The notes beneath the pieces are model-generated. The model had not been told where the DNA came from. It searched no databases and was given only the letters and a program-made list of their open reading frames with translations. Shown one piece after another: positions 34,151 to 46,400 of a DNA stretch of 64,000 nucleotides (its first letter is position 1; each line of letters begins with the position of its first letter). The position numbers and the translations under genes are program-made. The DNA comes from Sipunculus nudus (lineage: Eukaryota; Annelida; Sipuncula; Golfingiida; Sipunculidae): the NCBI GenBank assembly GCA_026874595.1, contig CM049310.1:6198001-6262000 (forward strand), in the 5' to 3' direction.

Positions 34151-36229
34151 TTAAATAGACAAGAACCGCTCCACATTTTATATTAACTTGGTCATACACA
34201 AGTCTGAGGGATTTATCCTCATGCATAATGGTGATATACTCTGTTACCTTTTCTTTAAATACAATACATGGTACTGGATTTCTGGGTATACGCTGTACCA
34301 CGTATGTGTAGATGTTACGGTGCAACAGTTGTTCCTACTTCTTTAAACTTCCCCAATATACTTGAGTACAATAATGGTAGCAATGAAACAATAATAGTAA
34401 CGACATATCTTTTTTTCAAACTTCTTGTTGTAATCGGGGTATGATTCAGTTGTATATATAATATTAAATGAAATTGTCTTACGTATCAATCTTATTTAGA
34501 CATTGGACTTTGGGGAGAAAAGAATAATAAGAATGTTAAATGCGTAAAATTAAAAAAAAAATGCAGAAGGGGAGATGCAGGGTGCATGTATTAACAAAAA
34601 CTTCGAAGCAATCATAGAAAGCCTTTCTACGTTAGTTTGTCCACATCACAACCAAAACTCTTCCTTGAACAGTTAGTACAAAAGCCATGCTGTAAGAGCT
34701 CAAAGTAAAGACTGCTGTGTATAACAAAGGAAAAAAGGAATATCTTGCAAGAGCAACTCTGCATGTTGCACATAACAGTGCATGCAAGCACTTACATGCT
34801 ACACGTGTGCTTCCGAGTCAGAAAAGAACTGTGGGATATTTAAAATGCAGTGTTATAAAGTCAAGGTAAATGTTATAAACAGATTTAGCTCCGGTTGTTA
34901 TAGTCCCAGCGACCAAGCAATGAAATGAAGGGAGAAAGCGCGGGAGATAGGGCTATTATCGTCCCTTAAATGATTGATTAAATAAATCCTGTGGCTACTG
35001 TTGCGTTAAGTAAAACAAGTGTTTTATTCGCACTTATTTGTGTGTGTGTGCTGCATCTTTTCGCGACGTATGCCTGAAAAACCAGTATCAAAATAGCCTA
35101 TTATTGAAACGTCGCACAGTTGCATAGGTGATGCCTTATTTATTTAGTTCGTTTATGCAGCACGCAATATATTTTGTTCCTTTTAGCCATTGATTATATT
35201 GTAGTCCAACCGCTGGTCATGCATGAGAGCCACGTTTGTCACCTTTGAAACCTTTTTATTTTTCAAAACAGCATGATTTATCTTTTTGCTTTTCTCAGCA
35301 TTAATCGTTTGAATTTGCGTTGTATTTAATTTATTATTATAAGTAATATTTTCTCATATACTCTGCTATGCCTATGACAAGTTATGATGGATTCTTCCGA
35401 TGAGCTTTGCTTTAGAGGCTTTGCTTTAACTTTCCGGTCTGTCTGCTATTTCAGAACTTATTGACCAGCTCACATACGAAAGTTCCGTGCATCCTTCCGC
35501 CAGATGTAGTATCTACTAAAAATGATCCTCTTTCAGACAGGCAGTGTGGGACGGCTGGAACTACTTGTCTCAATATACACACTATAGAATAAATATTTAT
35601 TATATTTCAAAGAAACACGTTTAGTCCAGCAGCCACTGGACTCAACCTTGTTTTTTGGTCTTAAGTTTCTTTCTTTGTGAATTGTGTTTGCGTATATGTT
35701 TCGTATGAAAAATAGTGAGGTTGGCCTGTCAGCCTTCGGCCATTTTAGCTGATTCACATGAAACAAAATGGCCGCCAAAATAACACTAAAATAGCAAAAA
35801 TATCACAAGTACCTCAATTTTTGACATAGAGGGACAACTAATACCAGGATTGAGTCCTATTACAGGGGTTCTGTTACTATTACTCTTACTTCTTAATCCA
35901 TCTATTACTATTACAACATTTTTCATCTATTACTAATACTATTAATATTACTTGGCTTCTATTACTATTACTATTTCTTTACTTTCAAATAGTGATATTA
36001 GCATATGCTGACCACCCCATTCCCTGTAGTTAAAACTTTAACGTGTCCATATATTTAAATTGTAATTCTTGTAATTATATTCCTTAATTAAAAATGGAAA
36101 TTAAATTGATTTAAATCCTTTAGTATAAATGAGGTTTCTGTCGCAATTAATACGCATATATTTGGCTAAGTTCAGCATTGTTTAAAGCTAGTTCATGATC
36201 AGTACAACATAAACCCAGTTCCGGTAGGA
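34151..36229. other. gene-less stretch; TTACTATTAC-rich tract at 35865-36000
   Basis: No coding signal I can support. 35865-36000 is a cryptic simple repeat of TATTACTATTAC type, similar to 39245-39340. 35735-35780 has two AAAATGGC boxes (one AAAATGGCCGCC), like YY1 sites, but no gene is evident. Confidence 0.45.
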
Positions 36230-36715
36230 ATTCTTGTGCTCTTGGACAGTATATATAGACATTTAGATCAGTCGCATACTTATGTAAGCACGCTTTTTAT
36301 AGATTATAGCCCAGCATTTAACAACATTCAGCTTCACTTTATGATTAATTAGTTACAGCTATTAAATGTTACACATGATCTGTGTTTGTTGGTACTGGAC
36401 TTTCTCACTAGTAGAAAGCAGAATGTAAAGGTTGGTAAAAACAATTCATCAGTTTTAGGGTTGAATACAGGGGCCCCGCAAGGATGCACGCATTCCCCAT
36501 TTCCTTTCATAATTAATACAAATGATTTCAAGGCTACACAACAAGGATGTCTAATTTTGGAATATGCGGATAATACCGTACTTGTTGGATTAATTTTCAG
36601 TTGTAATGAAAATAAATATCGAAAGGAAATTGGACAAGTAGTTATTTGGTGCAAGATTAACCATTTGTTACTAAATCCCTATAAACAAAGGAATTGGTAA
36701 TTGATGAAATGGGAA
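36230..36715 (+). pseudogene. non-LTR reverse transcriptase fragment (Rex1/L2-like)
   Basis: Translation in one mostly open frame shows TLFIDYSPAFNNI (polymerase motif A region), LDFLTSRKQNVKVG, LNTGAPQGCTHSPF (motif B, the template-binding GxPQG), and LEYADNTVLVGL, where the catalytic YADD is YADN. WCKINHLLLN follows. The order matches jockey-superfamily polymerases of Rex1/L2 kind. The catalytic second aspartate is lost and there is a stop near 36354, so it is inactive. Endonuclease absent. Confidence 0.8.
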
Positions 36716-38015
36716 ATTATCTAGACTCAGAATAATGAATATAATTGGTGTCCCTATAACCAGTATTTTTTATTATATATATATTAATGACTTATTTTTT
36801 CGACTAAAATCAGCTAAATGTGGTGCTTATGCGGATGATACCTCTAATTACTGTTCTGGTACTTCAGTATTAGAGGTTTAGAGTAAATTACAACAAGCTG
36901 TAAACTCTGCCTGCGAATGGTTTGTTGCTAATCGATTGACGATTAATGTAGTTAAACAAATGTCATGTTACTATAGGAAGTAATACTCGCGTAGATTGTC
37001 ATACACTCAGCATAACGGCTAACAGTATACTTCTACAACATATTTATAAAACTAAACTATTAGGTTTAACTATTGATACCAGTCCATCCTGGTCACAGCA
37101 TGAAGAATTACTTTCAAATAAATTATCACCTAAGCCTGCATTACCTAATCGTCTCTCTAAATACTAATCTGGTGATACATTATCTGTGGTGTATAACACG
37201 ATTATACAGCCTCATATAGATTATGCCGCAAGTGTATGGGGAAACAGACTAACAAAGCTGGATAAGGGGAGGACACAGAAAAATGCCAACCGGGCAGCCC
37301 GTAATATTACTGATTGTTTTAATTTCGATGTACGTAGTGCAACATTAATACAAACATTGAACTGGATGTCTGTATCAAAACGATATGAACCCTTTACAGC
37401 CCTTCTTATGCATAAATGATTACTTCAAACAACGCATACAGGTGGGCGAGAATCATTGTAATTTGTCAAAAACTCTCATGATTACTCAACAAGATTTGCA
37501 ACTAATAAATTAATTGCCCTTCCTAAGCCGAGAACGGAATATTATAGATCAAGTTTTATTTATGCTGGTCCGTTGTAATGGAATACGTTACCATATGAGC
37601 TAAGATCAGTTAACTCCTTAGCCACATTTAAGCATAGCGCCAAATCCTTCTCTTTAATCTTTTAATTTCATACTCTATAGTATTTTAGATTTCATCTTTG
37701 ATTTTTTCATGGTTTATAGTAACCTAATTACTTGCAAGGTAACAATGAACGCCGGTTCCTTCATTCACATAAGATTTCCAGTAAATGCGATGTTTTTTAT
37801 GCTATAATTTTATAATTTTATTTATTCATAATACGCATGATTTTATTATCATCATACGTTTGTCAGATTTAGTGTGTATACATGTATGTATATGATCTTA
37901 TGTACTTTTATGTTAATGTATTTTATATGTACAACTTCCCCAGGGCCAAGTGGAAGAACAGAATTACTTCTAAACAAGTTACCCTGTACAAATATATTGA
38001 AATAAAATAGACAAA
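36716..38015 (+). pseudogene. second non-LTR reverse transcriptase fragment (CR1-like), directly adjoining
   Basis: A different element begins within a few bases. It shows YINDLFFRLKSAKCGAYADD (motif C intact), CEWFVANRLTINV, KTKLLGLTIDTSPSW, VVYNTIIQPHIDYAASVWG, NANRAARNITD, and the C-terminal PKPRTEYYRSSFIYAGPL followed by LPYELRSVNSLATFKHSAKS. In-frame stops occur (for example near 36881, 37165 and 37576). A 3' UTR follows with GGGCCAAGTGGAAGAACAG and AATAAAATAGACAAAAAAAA at about 38000. The N-terminal half is missing. 36230-38015 is thus two unrelated truncated elements in tandem, not one gene. Confidence 0.8.
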
Positions 38016-39335
38016 AAAAATAATATAATGGGCTTTATAAATAAATTTCTATTAGCGCGTAGGCTTATAACTTTAAAGTTTATCCATAAATTGCACAGAG
38101 CATTACTCATAAAGCCGATGTCTGTATGTACTTATAGCTCCTCGCTTAATTACCTAAGTGCTAATCGGGAATAGTCCGCACCTTCAGCTCTCGGGCAATG
38201 TGTCCGGGTCCGGAGCTCTTGACACTCCGTTTAAGGGGGCGCAATCACCTATAAACGAGGTTGAGTTAACACGAAAAATAGCTTCTTCCCTTCAAAAGAA
38301 ATCTGTACCTGCCAAAATATTGCTTTGAAACCGTTTGGTTACTCCTGTAAACAAGTTTTAAAGCAGTGAAGCGGGCGCCATCGCAGGTGTCAACATAAAC
38401 ACAATGCGTCGGCCGTATGCTGCGCGAAGCCACAACACGTGCCAATCAGGAGATGCCCTGACTGACTTAGTCCAAAAAGTGTAATACAATTATATATACT
38501 GGTTGAAACACCGCGTGTTGCCCCTCTATATCGGACCTCCGGTCAGGCGGTTTGGTATGGTAAACAGACCATGTTTACCAACACGCAGGACTATAACAAG
38601 GTGTGGCAAACAGACCATGTTTACCAACACGCAGGACTATAACAAGATGTTAAACAGTCGTATGTGAGGAACTGAGACTATGTGCTGTTATGGTTTTGCT
38701 GGGAAACTTTTGTATAAGGCAAAACTGATCTGATAGTGTGAAAGAATAGGAATAATATTGCCCTGATTATGCCCCTTTAAGGCCTCTGAGTAGGTGTTTA
38801 TTGCACATTAAAACATTAGATTTTCAAACACACAGGTTTGTTCAAACCATAGTAATTAGACTGCACGGTTAGTGCAAACAGAGCCTAATTCACGGTCTGT
38901 GTCTTCACTAATTAACTCATCAGAGGTCATGACAATCAGGCTTTCTACCTCTGAAGTACTCAAACATCAACAGCACTGCACCAGCACTGTCTAGCCTCAG
39001 CTCACAAAACCACGTCCCACATAATGTGTAAGCTGGCCAAAAAGTATTGCAGTTTTTACTGACCAAGCCTAATAATGAATCTACAAACAAGTCCAGGGTT
39101 TATCTAATTGGTTATCATCTCAAGCCAGTGCCTGGTGCTCACTGGATCATGACAGCATGAACTAATCACTACAACTTTAGCCTTTTCCTGTGTTTCATTA
39201 TAATCAACCAAACGCTCCACCCCTTACCTGTTTTAGTCAAAGGTTGTAATAGTTAAAAGTAATAGCTATTATTCTGTTACTTGTTGTCCTATTACTATTA
39301 CTATTTGAGGTTAAAATTACTTGTCTATAACTATT
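38016..39335. other. gene-less stretch with a GC-richer repeat-like block (38160-38480)
   Basis: 38160-38480 is richer in CpG (GTCCGGGTCCGGAGC, GGGGGCGCAATC) and looks like an old element. 38562-38646 holds a tandem duplication (listed separately). 39240-39335 is TATTAC-type simple sequence into which the next transposon inserted. Confidence 0.45.
38562..38646 (+). repeat. 46-bp tandem duplication carrying paired forkhead-like motifs
   Basis: AAACAGACCATGTTTACCAA plus 19 further bases occurs at 38562-38600 and 38608-38646. Each unit has an inverted pair TAAACA/TGTTTA, the core of forkhead-factor sites. Regulatory use is inference. Confidence 0.85.
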
Positions 39336-39343
39336 AATATTAC

Positions 39344-40276
39344 GGTAATCGTGCAAAATAACGGACCCATCTTACATGGTCTCACAAAAAAGTGTGACCA
39401 CATTTCAATGAAAAAACTGTTTCATGTAAAAGTTGAAGATCCGGCGCATCTAATGATACAATATTTTTGTATGTTTGATATAAATATATTTTGCTACAAA
39501 CTGTCGAAAAAGGGTAGTTTGCTTAAAATACCCAAAATGACGTCGTGTCAAAGACGTTCTCAGCCGACGTCATGAATCCACAGTACTGTACGTGCATACC
39601 ATTTTAAACAAAAGGATGATATCTTACAAAATTTACAGTCAATATATCTTTTTATGCATAGATAGAGAGACAATTTTACCTCTAAATATCCATATTTCCC
39701 AAGATTTAATAAAAGTTGACGACGTCGTGCCGCCAAAAACATAAACATGCAACTGTCGTCCGTGAATGTATTCGACTGATCACATTAACTCTTGCTCTAT
39801 TCAGCTTTGCCTCTATGTACGTTTTATATGTCAAATATAAATTGTGTAATAAACAGTCATTTTTGTGGACAGAGTATAAAGACAACATTTTAGACATGTC
39901 ATTTATCTTATTAATTTTTTTGTCCTGTTAGACTACTTTATGTAAGGACAATCAGATGGTAACATCCCCTCCCCACGAGTAACAGACCGGTAGCCCTTAA
40001 AATCGAGACGTACGCGGGAGAAAAACGGGACCATGTTGGGCATATCATCCATATGTGACCACATTTTATAATATTATATATATAATTCAAACTTATATGG
40101 CAAAATGTGGTCACACCATATTTTTGTCAATATTCTTTGGTGAAAAATGTGGTCACAACATATGTGACCACATTTTATAATATTCTAGATATAATACAAA
40201 CTTATATGGCTGGTCACAACTTATTTTTGGCAAAATTTATTTGAAAAAATGTGGTCACACCATGTGTGACCACATT

Positions 40277-40335
<59 letters not shown>

Positions 40336-41366
40336 CAAACTTATATGGCTGGTCAAAGTGTGGTCACACCTTATTTTTGTCAATATTCATGGGTTAAAAA
40401 TGTGGCTACACCATATGTGACCCCATTTTATAATATTCTATATATAATACAAACTTATATGGCTGGTCGAATAAAATGTGGTCACAACTTATTTTTGGCA
40501 AAATTTATTTTAAAAAATGTGGTCACACCATATGTGACCAGATTTTATAATATTATTTATATAATACAAACTTATATGGCTGGTCAAATAAAAGGTGGTC
40601 ACACTTTTTTTATTGGTAAAAAATATGGCCTTGGTTTGAAAAAAAAATCAGGATTAAATTTAGAAAAAAAATAAGGGATATGATGATGTAAGAATATATT
40701 TAAATGTCGTCACACCACCTTTTTTTTTACTATTTCTAACTACTATATGTGGTCACACAATTTATAAAAAAGAGATCACACCTTAATAATGTCATTAATT
40801 ATAACTAATAAATGTTGTCACACTTTATAATTATTTTATTAAAAATAAGGATATTATTATGTTAGTATAACAAAATATGTTGTAACATAATGCGGACGAA
40901 CGTGTTTCTCCCGTGTCTCTCTTGATTTTAAGTGCATGACTTGTCACGTGACACTCGACATTTGTTCACGTTCTGGCGGCAGGGCGTCGTCACCTTGAAC
41001 GTACATCAAGTGAAATGCGGATAAAAAGAGTTAAAAAAGTATAAACATATATGGGTAATATTATATATTGACTGTAAATTTTATAAGACATCATCTAAAT
41101 GTTTAACATGGTATATATGTATATTACTGTGGATTAATGACGTCGGCTCAGAACGTCTTTGACACGACGTCATTTTGGGTATTTTCGGCAAACTACCCTT
41201 TTTCGACAGTTTGTAGCAAAATAAATATATAAATAACATACAAAAATATGATATCATTAGATGCGCCGAATCGTAAACTTTATCATGCAAAAAAATTTTT
41301 AGTGAAATGTGGTCACACTTATTTGTGAGAGAGAGAAATATGGGTCCGTTATTTTGCACGATTACC
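39344..41366. mobile_element. 2.02-kb DNA transposon with 8-bp target duplication and an internal palindrome array
   Basis: Terminal inverted repeats of at least 320 bp (39344-39675 and 41046-41366) begin GGTAATCGTGCAAAATAACG on each strand. Both contain GTGTGACCACATTTCA, a long CTACAAACTGTCGAAAAAGG region, and TGACGTCGTG/CGACGTCA boxes. The direct repeat AATATTAC abuts both ends (39336-39343, 41367-41374): a perfect 8-bp target duplication. GG termini with 8-bp duplications occur in Merlin/MULE-like families, but assignment needs more than this. The two open frames at 39321-39575 (+) and 41081-41368 (-) encode similar peptides only because they are the two inverted repeats. No transposase. 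The core is the array at 40050-40830. Confidence 0.88.
40050..40830. repeat. tandem array, unit about 112 bp, built on TGTGGTCACA palindromes
   Basis: CTTATATGG marks five units at 40092, 40201, 40340, 40454 and 40571. Each has ATGTGACCACATTTTATAAT and an AATGTGGTCACA(C/A) partner. Units 1 and 3 share ATTTTTGTCAATATTC, and units 2 and 4 share TTTTTGGCAAAATTTATT, so the array is dimeric (about 230-250 bp). A TA microsatellite (40281-40332) lengthens one unit. Degenerate palindromes continue to 40830. The same TGTGACCACA motif occurs once in each terminal repeat of the host transposon. Confidence 0.9.
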
Positions 41367-41374
41367 AATATTAC

Positions 41375-41900
41375 ATATTACTATTACCCCATCCCTGACT
41401 TATACATGGAATCAAGGGAATTATGACCCATAGAATTCATTTCTGGCATTATTGTGATCATAATGGCCACCATTTTCATAACGTCTGTTCCGCTATTTGA
41501 AAAACGTTTAAAACATGGATATACAGTAAACCCTGTTTAATAAAACCAAACATAGTAATGGCTACGCCCTTTACACAGCGCTTTAACTATAGGCCTACTC
41601 CCTATATCGTAAGCACTGTTTGTTATGACCTCGTATCCTGAGATGCTACACCATAGGGGAGCACCGTATTTTTGTCCAATCAGATGAGACCTTGTGCTGG
41701 AAGACACAGCTAAGCGAGGAATAAACGGAGCAAATCATGTTCATTTTGTTTTGAGTGACAGCTTATCGCCCCGGTAATCGTCTGAACAGGCCACAGGCTC
41801 AGAGAGAATGGCCCAAGACGTGGTTTGCTTAGGGCTTTGGGCACATAGGATGCCCGGCCGGTGAGTTGTAATTCAAACGAAACGTAATGTTCAACATAGG
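41375..41900. other. spacer with a transposon-end-like motif at 41523
   Basis: ATACAGTAAACCCTGTTTAA (41521-41540) resembles the ends of the element at 1536-3572. The rest shows no gene. 41900-42400 may belong to the same element, because its far side carries repeated GTGGTCTTAATA/ACAGGTGG motifs (42275-42400). Confidence 0.4.
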
Positions 41901-42268
41901 CTGCGTGCACACCTCGCTGGCTTGTTTCAGTTCTGCAGACAACAGATACATGGCTACGCTAACACAGTCATAATGTCATAATCGAATCGGTTGATGATGC
42001 GAGAATAAAGAGGGAGGAATTAAAATTCGACCGAAAATTCTCATCAAGCGGCGCTTTAAGCGCAGCCATGGGCGGAGCCAGGATGCCTGTCGAATGTTTG
42101 TTTATTGGCAACTGGTTGGCTGCTTGTCACATCATACGCAGTTTTTTTTTTCAGCGGACAACGAACCGCCATCTGGTGTCTAAATATATCATAAACGGTC
42201 AAAGCTGGCAGCGTGAAAATCAGTTGCTTCTTTAGAAGCGCAAGATTTCCGCTGCCTCGGGAGCGTAA
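41901..42268 (-). repeat. GC-richer dispersed repeat (inverted copy of 4973-5336)
   Basis: Reverse-complement copy of the repeat at 4973-5336, with CCAAT boxes, a CAAGCGGCGCTT block and CTGCAGACAACAGATACATG shared. Differences are scattered point changes and small indels. Confidence 0.8.
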
Positions 42269-42400
42269 GTAATGGCCAAAAGTGGTCTTCATTCACAGGT
42301 GGTCTTATTAAACAGGTCAATGTGAAAATTTTCTGTTCACCCAAGAGTGGTCTTAATAGACAGGTGGTTTTATTACATAGGTCGTCTCTTTGTACAATAC

Positions 42401-43435
42401 TGACCTATTGATTTGGTTAATACGTGGATTCAAAAGTACTCTGCAGATCTATTTTAATTTTATAATTAGGAATAAAATGACTAATTAAACGTTTGGGTAT
42501 AGATGTAGATGACCAAAAGCTCTCACCAACAGCTGTTATACATTATATATATAGAATATTAGTTTTTTTTTGTGAGGGAATGAATGACGAATTAAAAAAG
42601 TATACACTGAATATAATTGATTAAAAATGACCTTTTTTTTTTTACAGAAATTCAAGTTTGGTTGATCAGAAATATTTGTATGTGTTTGCCTATGATATAT
42701 TGTCTTCTAACAAATATGGTATGGCTGCAGGCTACCATCGGCATCATATTGATATTGATTATTCACTGCATTATATTTTGAGTTCTATAGGTGGATCTAC
42801 CTATATTAACTTACTTGTGCATGCAGAAATCATTTTCCAACTGTTCAGTAAACCACAAAGGACTACTTATTAAGGTTTCATATAATAAAGTATGATTTTT
42901 CAGAGGAAGGGAAATCAAATGAGCATAGATTTAATGGAATAATTTTGAAGTTGGTATCCTTACGGAAACATTCAATTTTAGTCAATCGCAAAATATGACA
43001 AATTATATCTTTGTACACATCGTTCAGACGTCATGTCTGTTACTAAATATCCAAGGATCGGCTGGGGTCACTAACATAAAATCTCATATTTTATACGAGG
43101 AAAATAATGTGTTATAATCAAGTTTTATAAAATGCTATAGATATTGATGGCGACCATAGCCTGCTGATATTAGGAATAAGGTTGGTTCGGCACTACGTTT
43201 CATGAAGGCCGAGTATGTTGACGTTACAATGGGGCCGCATACAGGTGGAGGGATTTGATTTTTTAAATTTCACCAAGTACATACCTTTTAATGTTCCTTG
43301 ATGATAAGGAATTTCTATATATTGTCATACTTACTTATTGAATGACGAAGTCAAACGTGTATGTAACACTTTCAGTTTATTCTCTTTTTCGTGCATTTTC
43401 CTTTCTGATGTAACCTTAGAACCTTATTTTTTAGG
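42401..43435. other. AT-rich spacer before the satellite
   Basis: No gene signal. The frame at 42658-42873 shows no domain. The last 20 bases (AACCTTATTTTTTAGG) match the 3' end of a satellite unit, giving a partial first copy. Confidence 0.5.
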
Positions 43436-46400
43436 GTGCACATAAAGATGTCCCTACTTCAGAGAGCTATTATAATCTGTTTTTATTTTTTAGGGTGCAC
43501 ATAAAGATGTCCCTACTTCAGGGAGCTATTATAATCTGTTTTTATTTTTTAGAGTGCACATAAAGATGTCCCTACTTCAGGGAGCTATTATAATCTGTTT
43601 TTATTTTTAAGGTGCACATAAAGATGTCCCTACTTCAGAGAGCTATTATAATCTGTTTTTATTTTTAGGGTGCACATAAAGATGTCCCTACTTCAGAGAG
43701 CTATTATAATCTGTTTTTATTTTTAGAGTGCACATAAAGATGTCCCTACTTCAGAGAGCTATTATAATCTGTTTTTATTTTTTAGGGTGCACATAAAGAT
43801 GTCCCTACTTCAGAGAGCTATTATAATCTGTTTTTATTTTTTAGGGTGCACATAAAGATGTCCCTACTTCAGAGAGCTATTATAATCTTTTTTTTTTTTT
43901 AGAGTGCACATAAAGATGTCCCTACTTCAGGGAGCTATTATAATCTGTTTTTATTTTTTAGGGTGCACATAAAGATGTCCCTACTTCAGAGAGCTATTAT
44001 AATCTGTTTTTATTTTTAGGGTGCACATAAAGATGTACCTACTTCAGGGAGCTATTATAATCTGTTTTTATTTTTTAGGGTGCACATAAAGATGTCCCTA
44101 CTTCAGAGAGCTATTATAATCTGTTTTTATTTTTAGAGTGCACATAAAGATGTCCCTACTTCAGAGAGCTATTATAATCTGGTTTTATTTTTAGAGTGCA
44201 CATAAAGATGTCCCTACTTCAGAGAGCTATTATAATCTGTTTTTATTTTTTAGGGTGCACATAAAGATGTCCCTACTTCAGAGAGCTATTATAATCTGTT
44301 TTTATTTTTAGAGTGCACATAAAGATGTCCCTACTTCAGAGAGCTATTATAATCTGTTTTTATTTTTAGAGTGCACATAAAGATGTCCCTACTTCAGAGA
44401 GCTATTATAATCTGTTTTTATTTTTTAGGGTGCACATAAAATTGTCCCTACTTCAGAGAGCTATTATAATCTGTTTTTATTTTTTAGGGTGCACATAAAG
44501 ATGTCCCTACTTCAGAGAGCTATTATAATCTGTTTTTTTTTTTAGGGTGAACATAAAGATGTCCCTACTGCAGAGAGCTATTATAATCTGTTTTTATTTT
44601 TAGAGTGCACATAAAGATGTACCTACTTCAGAGAGCTATTATAATCTGTTTTTATTTTTAGAGTGCACATAAAGATGTCCCTACTTCAGAGAGCTATTAT
44701 AATCTGTTTTTATTTTTTAGGGTGCACATAAAGATGTCCCTACTTCAGAGAGCTATTATAATCTGTTTTTATTTTTAGGGTGCACATGAAGATGTCCCTA
44801 CTTCAGAGAGCTATTATAATCTGTTTTTATTTTTTAGAGTGCACATAAAGATGTCCCTACTTCAGAGAGCTATTATAATCTGTTTTTATTTTTTAGAGTG
44901 CACATAAAGATGTCCCTACTTCAGAGAGCTATTATAATCTGTTTTTATTTTTTAGAGTGCACATGAAGATGTCCCTACTTCAGAGAGCTATTATAATCTG
45001 TTTTTATTTTTAGAGTGCACATAAAGATGTCCCTACTTCAGAGAGCTATTATAATCTGTTTTTATTTTTTAGAGTGCACATAAAGATGTCCCTACTTCAG
45101 AGAGCTATTATAATCTGTTTTTATTTTTTAGAGTGCACATAAAGATGTCCCTACTTCAGAGAGCTATTATAATCTGTTTTTATTTTTTAGAGTGCACATA
45201 AAGATGTCCCTACTTCAGAGAGCTATTATAATCTGTTTTTATTTTTAGGGTGCACATGAAGATGTCCCTACTTCAGAGAGCTATTATAATCTGTTTTTAT
45301 TTTAAGAGTGCACATATAGATGTCCCTACTTCAGAGAGCTATTATAATCTGTTTTTATTTTTTAGGGTTCACATAAAGATGTCCCTACTTCAGAGAGCTA
45401 TTATAATCTGTTTTTATTTTTAGAGTGCACATAAAGATGTCCCTACTTCAGAGAGCTATTATAATCTGTTTTTATTTTTTAGGGTGCACATAAAGATGTC
45501 CCTACTTCAGGGAGCTATTATAATCTGTTTTTATTTTATAGAGTTCACATAAAGATGTGCCTACTTCAGGGAGCTATTATAATCTGTTTTTATTTTTTAG
45601 GGTGCACATAAAGATGTCCCTACTTCAGAGAGCTATTATAATCTGTTTTTTTTTAGAGTGCACATAAAGATGTCCCTACTTCAGAGAGCTATTATAATCT
45701 GTTTTTATTTTTAGAGTGCACATAAAGATGTCCCTACTTCAGAGAGCTATTATAATCTGTTTTTATTTTTTAGGGTTCACATAAAGATGTCCCTACTTCA
45801 GAGAGCTATAATAATCTGTTTTTATTTTTTAGAGTGCCCATAAAGATGTCCCTACTTCAGAGAGCTATTATAATCTGTTTTTAATTTTAGGGTGCACATA
45901 AAGATGTCCCTACTTCAGGGAGCTATTATAATCTGTTTTTATTTTTAGGGTGCACATAAAGATGTCCCTACTTCAGGGAGCTATTATAATCTGTTTTTAT
46001 TTTTAGGGTGCACATGAAGATGTCCCTACTTCAGAGAGCTATTATAATCTGTTTTTATTTTTAGAGTGCACATAAAGATGTCCCTACTTCAGAGAGCTAT
46101 TATAATCTGTTTTTATTTTTTAGGGTGCACATAAAGATGTCCCTACTTCAGAGAGCTATTATAATCTGTTTTTATTTTTAGAGTGCACATAAAGATGTCC
46201 CTACTTCAGAGAGCTATTATAATCTGTTTTTATTTTTTAGGGTGCACATAAAGATGTCCCTACTTCAGAGAGCTATTATAATCTGTTTTTATTTCTAGAG
46301 TGCACATAAAGATGTCCCTACTTCAGAGAGTTATTATAATCTGTTTTTATTTTTAGAGTGCACATAAAGATGTCCCTACTTCAGAGAGCTATTATAATCT

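Noticed and set aside
35533-35778. Minus-strand frame beginning MAAILFHVNQLKWP near YY1-like AAAATGGCCGCC
   Set aside because: No domain, no donor, and the ATGGC boxes alone do not make a promoter.
39321-39575. Pair of similar peptides encoded at 39321-39575 (+) and 41081-41368 (-)
   Set aside because: They are the two terminal inverted repeats of one transposon, not duplicated genes.
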